DNA of 64,000 nucleotides from Mesorhizobium sp. M7A.F.Ca.US.008.03.1.1 (GTDB taxonomy: Bacteria; Pseudomonadota; Alphaproteobacteria; Rhizobiales; Rhizobiaceae). A program made the position numbers and the translations under genes. The DNA lies in the NCBI RefSeq assembly GCF_003997495.1, contig NZ_RZRU01000003.1, positions 248,001 through 312,000 on the forward strand. The letters are read 5' to 3'. Shown here piece after piece: positions 36,482 to 46,600 of the stretch; position 1 is the stretch's first letter; every line of letters starts with the position of its first letter. The notes under the pieces are model-generated. The model did not search any database. It was not told the DNA's origin and worked only from the letters and a program-made list of their open reading frames with translations.

Positions 36482-36643
36482 GGCGCCCCCCTCTGTCCTG
36501 CCGGACATCTCCCCCTCAAGGGGGGAGATTGGCCGTCACACCTGTTTTCGCGAATTTTTAAAGTTGCTGGTTTGGCGCCGCGGTCGAAGCGGCTGATCTC
36601 CCCCCTTGAGGGGGAGATGTCCGGCAGGTCAGAGGGGGGCGCC
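36482..36643. repeat. Palindromic mosaic repeat, family A, copy 2
   Basis: Arms ggcgcccccctctgtcctgc at 36482 and the inverted match ending at 36643 share about 45 nt with each other and with the copy at 14420-14580. The element begins 41 nt after recR. Its right arm runs into the lytic transglycosylase gene and contains that gene's apparent ribosome site and ATG. Confidence 0.9.
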
Positions 36644-37894
36644 ACGGAACGCAACCTTCGCAATCTCATCTCTGCATTTCTTCTGGCCGTGCTGACTAGT
36701 CTCTTCATTCTCCCCTCGGCCTCCGCTGCAAAGATCGACGACCAGTTCCGCGCCTGGCTGCAAAACGACCTCTGGCCGCAAGCCAAGGCGAAAGGCATTT
36801 CCAAAAAGACCTTCGATGCCGCCTTTGACGGCATCAAGCCCAATCTGAAGCTGCCGGACCTGGTCAAGCCGGGCGAGAAGGCGACCACGCCGCAGAAGCA
36901 GCACCAGGCCGAATTCGGTTCACCCGGCGCCTATTTCGCCGAGAAGACGGTTCGCGCGGTGACGGCAGGCGGTCGCGCGCGCGAAGCCGCCAATGCTAGG
37001 ACACTTGCGGCCATCGAAAAGCGCTACGGCGTGCCAGGCGAAGTGCTGCTGGCGATCTGGGGACGCGAGACCGGATTCGGCGCGGCGAAGATGCCCTACG
37101 ACGCCTTCGAAGTGCTGGGCACCAAGGCGTTCATGTCGACCAGGAAGGACTTCTTCCGCACCGAACTGCTTGCGGCGCTTGAGATCGTCGAGCGTGGTCT
37201 GGCTCCGGTCGGCGCGATGAAATCGTCCTGGGCAGGCGCGCTCGGCCAGCCGCAATTCATGCCGACCTCGTTCTTGAAGCATGCGGTCGATTTCGACGGC
37301 GACGGCCGCGTCGATATCTGGAACTCGACGCCGGACGTGCTGGCCTCGATCGCCAACTATCTCGTCCACTATGGCTGGGTTAAGGGTCGTGGCTGGGGTT
37401 TCGAGGTGACCGTGCCGGAGACGGTCTCCTGCGCGCTGGAAGGCCCGGACCAAGGCAAGAAGATCTCCGAGTGGGCGGCAATGGGCATCAAGCGCGTCGG
37501 CGGCAAACCGTTTCCGGCGAGTGAGCTGAAGGCGGAAGGCTTCCTGCTGATGCCGGCCGGGCGCAGCGGCCCGGCCTTCATCGCCACGCCCAATTTCTAC
37601 GTGCTGAAGGAATACAACACCAGCGACCTCTACGCGCTGTTCATCGGCCATGGCGCCGATCGCATCGCCCATGGCGATCAGAATTTTGCCGGCAGCTGGG
37701 GCGCGGTCGGCGGGCTCCATCGTTCGGACATCGCCGCCCTGCAACGGGCGCTGGAAGCCAAGGGCTATGATGTCGGCAGCGCCGATGGCCTGCCCGGCTT
37801 CAAGACCCGCCGTTCGATCGGCACGTGGCAAGCCAAGAACGGCCGCGCCGCCACCTGCTTCCCTGACACCGGCCTGGTCGCGGCGCTGAGATAG
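36617..37894 (+). CDS. Lytic murein transglycosylase (MltB-like) with peptidoglycan-binding domain
   Basis: A 425-residue periplasmic enzyme that cleaves peptidoglycan to 1,6-anhydromuropeptides. After a signal peptide (LLAVLTSLFILPSASA) comes the MltB-type domain with the catalytic Glu in LAIWGRETGFG. GALGQPQFMPTSFLKHAVDF and LASIANYLVHYGW follow. Residues 370-425 are a PG_binding_1 repeat (IAALQRALEAKGYDVGSADG). The most upstream supported start, ATG 36617 (agggggag just before), lies inside the right arm of a mosaic repeat, so the first nine residues (MSGRSEGGA) are repeat-derived. A TTG start overlapping recR would translate the whole repeat and is less likely. Confidence 0.9.
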   Translation: MSGRSEGGATERNLRNLISAFLLAVLTSLFILPSASAAKIDDQFRAWLQNDLWPQAKAKGISKKTFDAAFDGIKPNLKLPDLVKPGEKATTPQKQHQAEFGSPGAYFAEKTVRAVTAGGRAREAANARTLAAIEKRYGVPGEVLLAIWGRETGFGAAKMPYDAFEVLGTKAFMSTRKDFFRTELLAALEIVERGLAPVGAMKSSWAGALGQPQFMPTSFLKHAVDFDGDGRVDIWNSTPDVLASIANYLVHYGWVKGRGWGFEVTVPETVSCALEGPDQGKKISEWAAMGIKRVGGKPFPASELKAEGFLLMPAGRSGPAFIATPNFYVLKEYNTSDLYALFIGHGADRIAHGDQNFAGSWGAVGGLHRSDIAALQRALEAKGYDVGSADGLPGFKTRRSIGTWQAKNGRAATCFPDTGLVAALR

Positions 37895-38156
37895 CCGCGA
37901 CATTCGCCAGATTGTCTTCGATCGGCAGCCTCGATTGGCTGGCCTAAGCGTCGACATCCCGCCGGCCTTTCTGACCCATTGAGCCGTCATATAAAAGCTC
38001 GTTGCCCGCCACGAGGCCGCCGGATATGGTGTTGACCAACTGGACAAAAACCGCAACGGTAAGAGATCAGTGGGGCTTTCTCCAGGCCCGAAAAGAATTG
38101 CACAACCCTGAGCCGGGAACTCGGGTCAACAAACAACAAAACAGGGAACAATCACG

Positions 38157-39800
38157 ATGATGATGGAAAAGTTTGCTCTACGCTCCCGCTTCCTGCTCGC
38201 AGGTGCAGCCATGTCCGCGCTGCTTCTGGCCGGCGCGCCCGCCGGTGCGGTCACGCCCGCCGACACGCTGGTCGAAGGTTTCGCGATCGACGACATCATC
38301 TCCATGGATCCGGGCGAGGCGTTCGAGCTGTCGACCGCCGAGGTCACCGGCAACACCTATGATCTGCTTGTCCGTCTCGACCTCAGCGACACCTCCAAGG
38401 TCAAGGGCGACCTTGCCGAAAGCTGGACCGTCTCCGATGACGGCCTGACCTACACGTTCAAGCTCAAGCCCGGCCTGAAATTCGCTTCCGGCAATCCGAT
38501 CACCGCCGCCGACGTCGCCTGGTCTTTCGAACGTGTGATCAAGCTCGACAAGAGCCCGGCCTTCATCATCGGCCAGTTCGGCATCAGCGGCGACAACGTC
38601 GCCGAGAAGGCCAAGGCGGTCGACGAGACCACCTTCCAGTTCATCGTCGACAAGGCCTATGCGCCAAGCTTCGTGCTGAACTGTCTGTCGGCAACGGTCG
38701 CGTCGGTGGTCGACGCCAAGCTGGTCAAGGAACATGTCGCTGCGGTGACGCCGAGCGCCGACTACAAATGGGACAATGATTTCGGCAATGCCTGGCTAAA
38801 GACCGGCTATGCCGGCTCCGGCGTCTTCAAGCTGCGCGAATGGCGGGCCAACGAGGTGGTCGTTCTCGAGCGCAACGACAATTACTACGGCGAGAAGGCC
38901 AAGCTTGCCCGCGTCATCTACCGCAACATGAAGGAAAGCTCGGGCCAGCGCCTTGCGCTCGAAGCCGGCGACATCGACGTTGCCCGCAATCTCGAGCCGA
39001 ACGACCTCGACGCCATCGCCAAAAATGCCGATCTGACCTCGACCAGCGCGCCGAAGGGCACGGTCTATTACATCAGCCTCAACCAGAAGAATGCCAACCT
39101 CGCCAAGCCCGAGGTCCGCCAGGCATTCAAATACCTGGTCGACTATGATGCGCTGAGCTCGACGATCCTCAAGGGCATCGGCGAAATCCATCAGACCTTC
39201 CTGCCCAAGGGCGTGCTCGGCGAACTGGATGAGAATCCGTTCAAGTTCGATGTGGCCAAGGCCAAGGAATTGCTGGCCAAGGCCGGTCTGCCCGACGGCT
39301 TCAGCGTAACCATGGACGTACGCACAGGCCAGCCAACCACCGGCATGGCGGAATCCATCCAGCAGACGCTCGGACAGGCCGGCATCAAGCTCGAGATCAT
39401 CCCGGGCGACGGCAAGCAGACGCTGACCAAGTACCGAGCCCGCAACCACGACATCTATATCGGCCAATGGGGGCAGGATTATTTCGATCCTAACTCCAAC
39501 GCCCAGACCTTTGCCTCAAATCCGGACAATTCGGATGCAGCCAAGACCAAGACGCTGGCCTGGCGCAACGCGTGGGACATTCCGGACCTGACCAAACAGA
39601 CGGAAGCGGCATTGCTCGAGAAGGACGCCGGCAAACGCGCCGACATGTACAAGGATCTCGAGAAGAAGATCCTCGACACCAGCCCCTTCGTCGTCATCCA
39701 CCAGCAGCTGGAAGTGGCCGGCCTGCGCAAGAACCTCAAGGGTTTTGCGCTCGGCCCGAGCTTCGACACCAACTTCGTCGGGCCGGTGTCCAAGGAATAA
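38157..39800 (+). CDS. Dipeptide/oligopeptide ABC transporter, substrate-binding protein
   Basis: A 547-residue periplasmic binding protein of family 5. A signal peptide covers about residues 1-32 (RFLLAGAAMSALLLAGAPAGA). The SBP_bac_5 block includes DISSMDPGEAFE-like text, LAESWTVSDDGLTYTFKLKP and ITAADVAWSFERVI. Ligand specificity (peptide, opine or sugar-like solutes) cannot be read. The start has three ATG codons in a row, and agggaac upstream favours the second. It heads a five-gene operon with two permeases and two ATPases. The 262-nt gap before it holds no gene. Confidence 0.9.
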   Translation: MMMEKFALRSRFLLAGAAMSALLLAGAPAGAVTPADTLVEGFAIDDIISMDPGEAFELSTAEVTGNTYDLLVRLDLSDTSKVKGDLAESWTVSDDGLTYTFKLKPGLKFASGNPITAADVAWSFERVIKLDKSPAFIIGQFGISGDNVAEKAKAVDETTFQFIVDKAYAPSFVLNCLSATVASVVDAKLVKEHVAAVTPSADYKWDNDFGNAWLKTGYAGSGVFKLREWRANEVVVLERNDNYYGEKAKLARVIYRNMKESSGQRLALEAGDIDVARNLEPNDLDAIAKNADLTSTSAPKGTVYYISLNQKNANLAKPEVRQAFKYLVDYDALSSTILKGIGEIHQTFLPKGVLGELDENPFKFDVAKAKELLAKAGLPDGFSVTMDVRTGQPTTGMAESIQQTLGQAGIKLEIIPGDGKQTLTKYRARNHDIYIGQWGQDYFDPNSNAQTFASNPDNSDAAKTKTLAWRNAWDIPDLTKQTEAALLEKDAGKRADMYKDLEKKILDTSPFVVIHQQLEVAGLRKNLKGFALGPSFDTNFVGPVSKE

Positions 39801-39818
39801 TGCTCGCGGACACGCCGC

Positions 39819-40886
39819 ATGAGCGCGGTTGAAAAAGAAGTGGCGGCGGGGCGCGGCAGCGCCCGTGCCGTTGCTATTGCATCATCGCTTGGCCGTTTCC
39901 TGGTTATCGCGATCACGACCTATCTTGGTCTGCTCGCGGTCACCTTCTTCATCGGTCGCGTCATTCCGATCGACCCGGTGCTGGCGGTGCTCGGCGACCG
40001 GGCGCCTGCCAATGTCGTCGAGCGTACGCGCCGCGAGATGGGCCTCGATTTGCCGCTGGTCGAGCAATTCTACATCTATGTGAAGAATGCGCTGAGCGGC
40101 AATTTCGGCGTCTCCGTGCTGACCACCAATCCGGTCATGACGGATATCCGCCGGGCGCTTCCGGCCACGACGGAACTGGCGACGCTCGGAACGCTGATCG
40201 GCGCGCTGTTCGGCGTGCCGCTCGGCGTGCTGGCCGCGGTCAGGCGCGGCAGCCTCATCGACCAGATCGTGCGCGTCATCGGCCTGATCGGTTATTCTGT
40301 GCCGATCTTCTGGCTGGGGCTGCTGGGGCTGGTGCTGTTTTACGCCAAGCTGCAATGGGTTGCCTTCCCGGCGAGGCTCGACATCGTCTACGAATACACC
40401 TTTACGCCGATCACCGGCTTCTATCTCCTCGACTCAGCGATGCAGGGGCAGTGGGACGTTTTTTACGACGCCTTCCGCCACATCATCCTGCCGGCCTCGC
40501 TGCTCGGCTATTTCTCGCTCGCCTATATCAGCCGCATGACACGCTCGTTCATGCTCAACGAATTGTCGCAGGAATACATCGTCGCGGCGCGCGCCAAGGG
40601 CCTGTCGGAAACCCGCATCATCTGGGGCCACGCGCTGCGCAATGCGGCGGTGCCCATGGTGACGGTGATCGCGCTCTCCTATGCCGGACTGCTCGAAGGT
40701 TCGGTGCTGACCGAGACGGTGTTCTCGTGGCCGGGCATCGGCCTTTACATCACCAATTCGCTGCAGAACGCCGACATGAATGCGGTGCTCGGCGGCACCA
40801 TCGTCATCGGCTCGGTGTTCATCGCCATCAATCTGCTCTCCGACCTGCTCTACCGCGTTCTCGATCCGAGGACGAAGGTAAGATGA
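39819..40886 (+). CDS. Dipeptide-type ABC transporter permease (DppB-like)
   Basis: A 355-residue inner-membrane protein with six membrane segments. The coupling loop is [25 protein letters not shown]. The first periplasmic loop includes GRVIPIDPVLAVLGDRAP. It begins 18 nt after the binding-protein stop. It would form the channel with the second permease, from which it is separated by an inserted palindromic repeat. Confidence 0.92.
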   Translation: MSAVEKEVAAGRGSARAVAIASSLGRFLVIAITTYLGLLAVTFFIGRVIPIDPVLAVLGDRAPANVVERTRREMGLDLPLVEQFYIYVKNALSGNFGVSVLTTNPVMTDIRRALPATTELATLGTLIGALFGVPLGVLAAVRRGSLIDQIVRVIGLIGYSVPIFWLGLLGLVLFYAKLQWVAFPARLDIVYEYTFTPITGFYLLDSAMQGQWDVFYDAFRHIILPASLLGYFSLAYISRMTRSFMLNELSQEYIVAARAKGLSETRIIWGHALRNAAVPMVTVIALSYAGLLEGSVLTETVFSWPGIGLYITNSLQNADMNAVLGGTIVIGSVFIAINLLSDLLYRVLDPRTKVR

Positions 40887-40924
40887 GCAGAGGTATGCTA
40901 CTTTCGGGCCCAACTGCGGCCAAT

Positions 40925-41059
40925 CACCCCCACTCCGGCCCTTCGGGCCACCTCTCCCCCTGCCCGGGGGAGAGGAAAAGCCGGCCGCACGCTTGGCGCC
41001 TTTCCTCTCCCCCGTCGAGCGGGGGAGAGGTGGTCTGCGAAGCAGACCGGAGTGGGGGT
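40925..41059. repeat. Palindromic mosaic repeat, family B, inside an ABC operon
   Basis: Inverted arms cacccccactccgg...cacctctccccc and gggggagaggtg...ccggagtgggggt, about 50 nt each, enclose 28 nt. Inner palindromes (gcccttcgggc; gtctgcgaagcagac) differ between arms but fold equally well, as in mosaic elements. It separates the two permease genes. Confidence 0.9.
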
Positions 41060-41082
41060 CGACAGCTCCAAGAGGCATCGTC

Positions 41083-42009
41083 ATGACCGCCTCCGACGCC
41101 CGCCCTATCTCTCGTCGCGACTGGCTGCTCAGCGAGCGGCCGGCCTCGCGCATGCAGGCAAGGCTCGGCCGCGCCTATGTGGCGTGGCGGCGCTTTTCCG
41201 CCAACCGGCTGGCCTTTCTCGGCCTGCTCATCATCATTGCCCTGCTGGTCATCGCCGCCCTTGCCGGCGTGCTGGCACCTTATTCTCCGACGTTCGGCGA
41301 CCTGAAGAACGCGCGCCTGCTGGCGCCGAGCGCCGAGCACTGGTTCGGCACCGACGATCTCGGCCGCGATATCCTGTCGCGCATCCTCTACGGCTCGCGC
41401 TGGACGCTTTATGTGGTCATCCTGGTCGCCATCATCGCGGCACCGATCGGCCTTCTGGTCGGCACGGTGGCCGGCTATGCCGGCGGCTGGACCGACGCCA
41501 TCCTGATGCGCATCACCGACATCTTTCTCGCCTTTCCCAAGCTGATCCTGGCGCTGGCCTTTGTCGCAGCACTTGGCCCCGGCATCGAGAATGCGGTGCT
41601 GGCCATCGCCATCACCTCATGGCCGCCCTACGCCCGCATTGCGCGGGCAGAGACGCTGACGGTGCGTAATTCCGATTACATCAAGGCGGTGCAACTGATG
41701 GGCGCTTCGCCCTTCCGCATCGTGCTGCGCCATATCATGCCGCTTTGCATTTCGTCCCTGATCGTCAGGGTGACGCTCGACATGGCCGGCATCATCCTGA
41801 CCGCCGCCGGGCTCGGTTTCCTCGGCCTCGGCGCGCAGCCGCCGCTGCCCGAATGGGGCACCATGATCGCGTCCGGCCGCCGCTTCGTGCTCGACCAGTG
41901 GTGGGTGGCCGGTGCGCCGGGCTTCGCCATCCTCATCGTCAGCCTCGGCTTCAATCTGCTCGGCGACGGCCTGCGCGACGCGCTCGATCCCCGTAGTGGT
42001 GACCAATGA
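41083..42009 (+). CDS. Dipeptide-type ABC transporter permease (DppC-like)
   Basis: A 308-residue permease. An N-terminal cytoplasmic part (SRRDWLLSERPASRMQARLG) precedes the first membrane helix. HWFGTDDLGRDILSRILYGSR is the DppC hallmark, and the coupling loop is ETLTVRNSDYIKAVQLMGASP. The ATG at 41083 has agagg about 8 nt upstream; the longer frame starts inside the repeat and was rejected. The stop (TGA 42007-42009) overlaps an ATG that opens a five-codon frame before the next gene. Confidence 0.93.
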   Translation: MTASDARPISRRDWLLSERPASRMQARLGRAYVAWRRFSANRLAFLGLLIIIALLVIAALAGVLAPYSPTFGDLKNARLLAPSAEHWFGTDDLGRDILSRILYGSRWTLYVVILVAIIAAPIGLLVGTVAGYAGGWTDAILMRITDIFLAFPKLILALAFVAALGPGIENAVLAIAITSWPPYARIARAETLTVRNSDYIKAVQLMGASPFRIVLRHIMPLCISSLIVRVTLDMAGIILTAAGLGFLGLGAQPPLPEWGTMIASGRRFVLDQWWVAGAPGFAILIVSLGFNLLGDGLRDALDPRSGDQ

Positions 42010-42019
42010 GCGGCGACCA

Positions 42020-42865
42020 ATGAGTACGGGGACGAAAACGCTTCTCGACGTCGACGACCTGCGCGTCACTTTCCCGACCCGCACCGGGCTTATAGAAGCA
42101 GTGCGCGGCGTTTCCTTTTCGCTCGGCCGCGAACGGCTCGGCATCGTCGGCGAGTCCGGCTCGGGCAAATCGCAAACCGGCCGCGCCATTATGGGCCTGA
42201 CGCCGCCGCAGGCGCGGATATCGGCCAACAAGCTCACCTTCGACGGCATCGACCTGCTCAGCGTCTCGTCGCGCGAACGCCGGGCGCTGCGCGGGAAGCG
42301 CATCGCCATGATCCTGCAGGATCCGAAATACTCGCTCGACCCGGTGATGAGCATCGGCCGCCAGATCGTCGAGACGCTGCGCACCCATGAAAAGGTCGGC
42401 AAGGCCGAGGCACGCGACCGCGCATTGGCCATGCTGGAGGCTGTGCAGATCCGTGATCCCTCTCGCGTCTTCAACCTGCATCCGCATGAAGTTTCGGGCG
42501 GCATGGGCCAGCGCGCCATGATTGCCATGATGCTGATCGCCGGTCCGGAAATGATGATCGCCGACGAGCCGACCTCGGCGCTCGACGTCACCGTGCAGCT
42601 TGATGTGCTAGGCATTCTCGACCGGCTGGTCAGTGAGCGCGGCATGGGGCTGATCTTCATCTCGCACGATCTGCGCCTGGTCTCGTCCTTCTGCGATCGC
42701 GTCATCGTCATGTATGCTGGCAAGGTGGTCGAGCAGCTCAACGCATCCGAACTCGGCCAGGCCCAGCACCCCTACACGCGCGGCCTGCTCAATTGCATGC
42801 CCAAGATTGGCGCCGACCGCCACCCGCTGCCGGTGCTCGACCGCAAGCCGGAGTGGGCGGCATGA
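42020..42865 (+). CDS. Dipeptide-type ABC transporter ATP-binding protein (DppD-like)
   Basis: A 281-residue ATPase with Walker A GESGSGKS, signature VSGGMGQRAM (the canonical SGGQ reads SGGM), Walker [13 protein letters not shown] and the switch His in ISHDLRLV. The C-terminal oligopeptide-transporter tail (HPYTRGLLNCMP) is present but short. The start at 42020 lies 10 nt after the permease stop. A duplicated gaccaatgagyg creates an extra ATG at 42006. The gene overlaps the next ATPase by 4 nt. Confidence 0.93.
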   Translation: MSTGTKTLLDVDDLRVTFPTRTGLIEAVRGVSFSLGRERLGIVGESGSGKSQTGRAIMGLTPPQARISANKLTFDGIDLLSVSSRERRALRGKRIAMILQDPKYSLDPVMSIGRQIVETLRTHEKVGKAEARDRALAMLEAVQIRDPSRVFNLHPHEVSGGMGQRAMIAMMLIAGPEMMIADEPTSALDVTVQLDVLGILDRLVSERGMGLIFISHDLRLVSSFCDRVIVMYAGKVVEQLNASELGQAQHPYTRGLLNCMPKIGADRHPLPVLDRKPEWAA

Positions 42866-43611
42866 CTTCTGCGATTGCCGTCGACAGGCTGGAAGTGATC
42901 TTCGACCGTTTTCGCGCACTGAAGGGCGTCAGCCTCGACGTGCAGCCGGGCGAATCTTTTGGCCTGGTCGGCGAATCCGGTTCGGGCAAATCGACGCTGC
43001 TGCGTGCGATTGCCGGGCTTGCGCCGGCCGCTTCGGGCAGCATCGCCGTCAATGGCAAGACGCTCGGGTCACGCCGCGACAAGGCCTTCTACCGCGAAGT
43101 GCAAATGGTCTTCCAGGATCCGTACGGGTCGCTGCATCCGCGCCAGACCGTCGACCGGCTGCTGCAGGAGCCGCTTGCCATCCATGGCTTTGCCGACGGC
43201 GAAAAGCGTATCCAGCGGGCGTTGGACGAAGTCGGCCTCGGCAACGGCTTCCGCTTCCGCTATTCGCACCAATTGTCCGGCGGCCAGCGCCAGCGCGTGG
43301 CGATCGCCCGTGCGCTGATCCTCGAACCGTCGATCCTGCTGCTCGATGAGCCGACCTCGGCGCTCGACGCCTCGGTGCAGGCTGAGGTGCTTAACCTTCT
43401 GGAAGAGGTCCGCAGGCGGCGCAAGCTGACCTTCCTGATGGTCAGCCACGACCTCGCCATCATCACCCATATGTGCGAGCGGCTGATGGTGATGCAAAGC
43501 GGCGAGGCGGTGGAGAACCTGGCGGCGGCGGATCTCGTCGAGCGCCGCGTGGCCAAGGACTATACGCGCAACCTGCTGAGAGCGAGCGACGGGTTTGTGA
43601 GAACGGCGTGA
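42862..43611 (+). CDS. Dipeptide-type ABC transporter ATP-binding protein (DppF-like)
   Basis: A 249-residue ATPase with Walker [10 protein letters not shown]-loop VFQDPYGSLHPRQ, signature LSGGQRQR, Walker [13 protein letters not shown] and the switch His in VSHDLAII. It lacks the long C-terminal domain of full-length DppF but is otherwise intact. The start overlaps the previous stop (ATGA). It ends 6 nt before the convergent RND pump gene. Confidence 0.93.
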   Translation: MTSAIAVDRLEVIFDRFRALKGVSLDVQPGESFGLVGESGSGKSTLLRAIAGLAPAASGSIAVNGKTLGSRRDKAFYREVQMVFQDPYGSLHPRQTVDRLLQEPLAIHGFADGEKRIQRALDEVGLGNGFRFRYSHQLSGGQRQRVAIARALILEPSILLLDEPTSALDASVQAEVLNLLEEVRRRRKLTFLMVSHDLAIITHMCERLMVMQSGEAVENLAAADLVERRVAKDYTRNLLRASDGFVRTA

Positions 43612-43617
43612 GCAGCC

Positions 43618-46600
43618 TCAGGCGGCGCCGCTTTCCGGTATGGCATCACCTGTCGGTTCAGCACTATCCTGCCTCTGCTTCGGCTCCCTGATCCTGAACC
43701 ACGTCACATAAAGCGCCGGCAGGAACAGCAGCGTGATCGCCGTGCCGGCGATGATGCCGCCCATCATGGCATAGGCCATCGGCCCCCAGAACACTTCGCG
43801 CGCGATCGGGATCAGCGCCAGGCTGGCGGCCGCCGCCGTCAGTGCGATCGGCCGCATGCGGTGTTCCGTCGCCTCGATGACGGCCGCCCAGCGGTCCTTG
43901 CCCTCGGCGACCAGATCCTCGATCTGCACGATCAGGATGACCGAGTTGCGGATCAGGATGCCGATCAGCGCCAGCACCCCGAGAATGGCGACGAAGCCCA
44001 GCGGCGCGCCGCTCGGCACCAGGGCGGCCACCACGCCGATCAGCCCCAGCGGTGCAACCGCGACGACCAGGAACAGGCGCTGGAAGCTCTGCAACTGCAC
44101 CATCAGGATGGTCGCCATGACGAACAGCATCAACGGCACCACGGCGGCGATCGGTCCCTGGCTTTTGGCGCTTTCCTCGACTGAGCCGGCGGTCTCGATC
44201 GAATAGCCCGGCGGCAGCTTGGCGATGAAGGCATCGACCGATGGTTTCAGTTCGTTGACGACGGTGGCCGGCAGCACGTCACCAACCAGGCCGGCCCGCA
44301 CGGTGATCGTCGGAATGCGGTCGCGCCGCCACACCGTCGGTTGCTCCAGGTCGTAGCGGAAGTTGGCGACCGCCGCGAGCGGGATCGCCTCGCCGCTGCT
44401 GGTCGGCAACTGCATGTTCTGCAATGTTTCGATCGAACCGCGCTCAGCCCCGCGGGAGCGCGCCACCACATTGATCAGATAGGTGGCGTCGCGCACCTGC
44501 GTGATGGTGGCGCCGCCGACCGTGCTGTTGAGCGCGCTGGCGATGTCGGAAGAGGTGATGCCAAGCTGGCGCGCCTTGTCCTGCAGTACGTCGACTCTCA
44601 GTACACGCTGCGGCTCGATCCAGTCGAAGGTCGGCGCGGCAAGCTTGGGATTGGCCGAGATGACACCGGCGAATTGCTGCGCCAGTTCGCGCACCGTCTG
44701 GATGTCGGGACCGCCGACGCGGTACTGCACCGGGCGGCCGACCGGCGGTCCGAGTTCGAGCGGCTTGACGAAGGCGTCAGTGCCGACGAATTCCTCGCGC
44801 AGCAGCTTTTCCAGCGCCGGCTTCACCCGGTTGCGCGCCTCGATGCTCTTGGTAACGATGACGGTCTGGCCGAAATAGGGGTTGGCCGGCTGCACGTCAT
44901 ACGCCAGCACGAAGCGCACCGCGCCCTGGCCGATATAGGACGAGAAATGGTCGATGTCGGCATTGCCGACCAGCGCCCGCTGCTCGAACCGCTCCATCTG
45001 TTCGCGCGTGTCGGCGATCGATGAGTTCTGCGGCAGGTTCCAGTCGACGATCAGTTCCGGCCGGTCCGATGGCGGGAAGAACTGCTGCTGCACCAGGCCG
45101 AAACCGGCGATCGAGGCGGCGAACAACAGCACCGTGGCGATGATGGTCAGCCAGTGATGGCGCACCGAGCCGACAAGCACGCGCCGGAACAGCGCGGTGA
45201 AGCGGCCCGGCTGGTCGTGATGCTTGGTCTTCATCGTCGCCGGCAGGATGGTGACGCCAAGCAGTGGCGCAAACAGCACCGCCACGATCCAGGACACCAG
45301 CAGTGACACGGCGATGACGACGAACAGGGTGAAGGTGTACTCGCCGGCGGCGCTGTTGTTGAGGCCGATCGGAATGAAGCCGGCGACCGTCACCAGCGTG
45401 CCGGTCAGCATCGGAAAGGCGGTCGAGGTGTAGACATAGGTCGCCGCCTTGCGCAGATTGTCGCCGACCTCCAGTCGCGCAACCATCATCTCGACCGCGA
45501 TCATCGCGTCATCGACCAGAAGCCCGAGCGCGATGATCAGTGCGCCAAGCGAAATGCGCTGCAGCGAGATGCCGAGATAGGCCATCACCGTGAAGGTGAT
45601 GGCCAGCACCAGGGGGATCGACAGCGCCACGACGAAGCCGGCGCGCATGCCGAGGCTGATGAACGACACCGCGAGCACGATGGCCACCGCCTCGAACAGG
45701 GCGCGCGTGAAGCCCGAGACGGCTTCCTCGACGATGACCGGCTGGTCGGCGACCAAATGCACACCGACGCCGACCGGCAGGTCGGCCAGCACCTTGTCCA
45801 TCTCCTTGTGCAGGGCGTCGCCGAACTGCAGCAGATTGGCGTTGGGCTTCATGCCGATGGCGAGCCCGATCGCATCCTGGCCGTTGAAGCGGAACAGCGC
45901 CGCCGGCGGATCGACATAGCCGCGCGTGATCGTCGCCACGTCGCTCAGCCGGAAGAAGCGGTCGTTGACGCGCAGATTGATGGCGCGAAGGCTGTCCTCG
46001 GAAGTGAACTGGCCGCCGACACGCACGCTGATGCGCTCCGGCCCGGACTGGATGACACCGGATGGCGTAATCGCGTTCTGCGCCTGCAGGCTTGCCACGA
46101 TCGCCTGTTGGTTGAGGCCAAGCGCCGCGATCTGGCGGGTCGAGAATTCGAGATAGATTGCCTCGTCCTGGGCGCCGACTAGGTCGACCTTGCCTGCATT
46201 CGGAACGGTGAGGATTTTGGTGCGGACGTCCTCGACATAGTCGCGCAGCTGGCGCGGCGTCAGCCCGTCCGATGTGAAGGCGTAGATGTTGCCGTAGACG
46301 TCGCCGAAGCGGTCGTTGAAGAATGGTCCCTGCACGCCCTGCGGAAATTGCGAGCGGATGTCGTTGACCATGTTGCGGACCTGAATCCAATTCGGCACGA
46401 CATCGCGCGCCTTGGTGGTGTCTTTCAGGTTGACGAAGATGACGGTCTGGCCGGCGGTTGTGACGGACTTGGTGTAGTCGAGGCTGTCGAGCTCCTCGAG
46501 CTTCTTCTCGATGCGGTCGGTCACCTGCTGCACGGTCTCCTTGACCGAGGCGCCCGGCCAGTTGGCCTGGATGATCATCGTCTTGATGGTGAAGTTGGGG

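Noticed and set aside
36437..36616. In-frame upstream extension of the lytic transglycosylase to a TTG overlapping recR
   Set aside because: It would translate the entire palindromic repeat and put 60 odd residues before the signal peptide.
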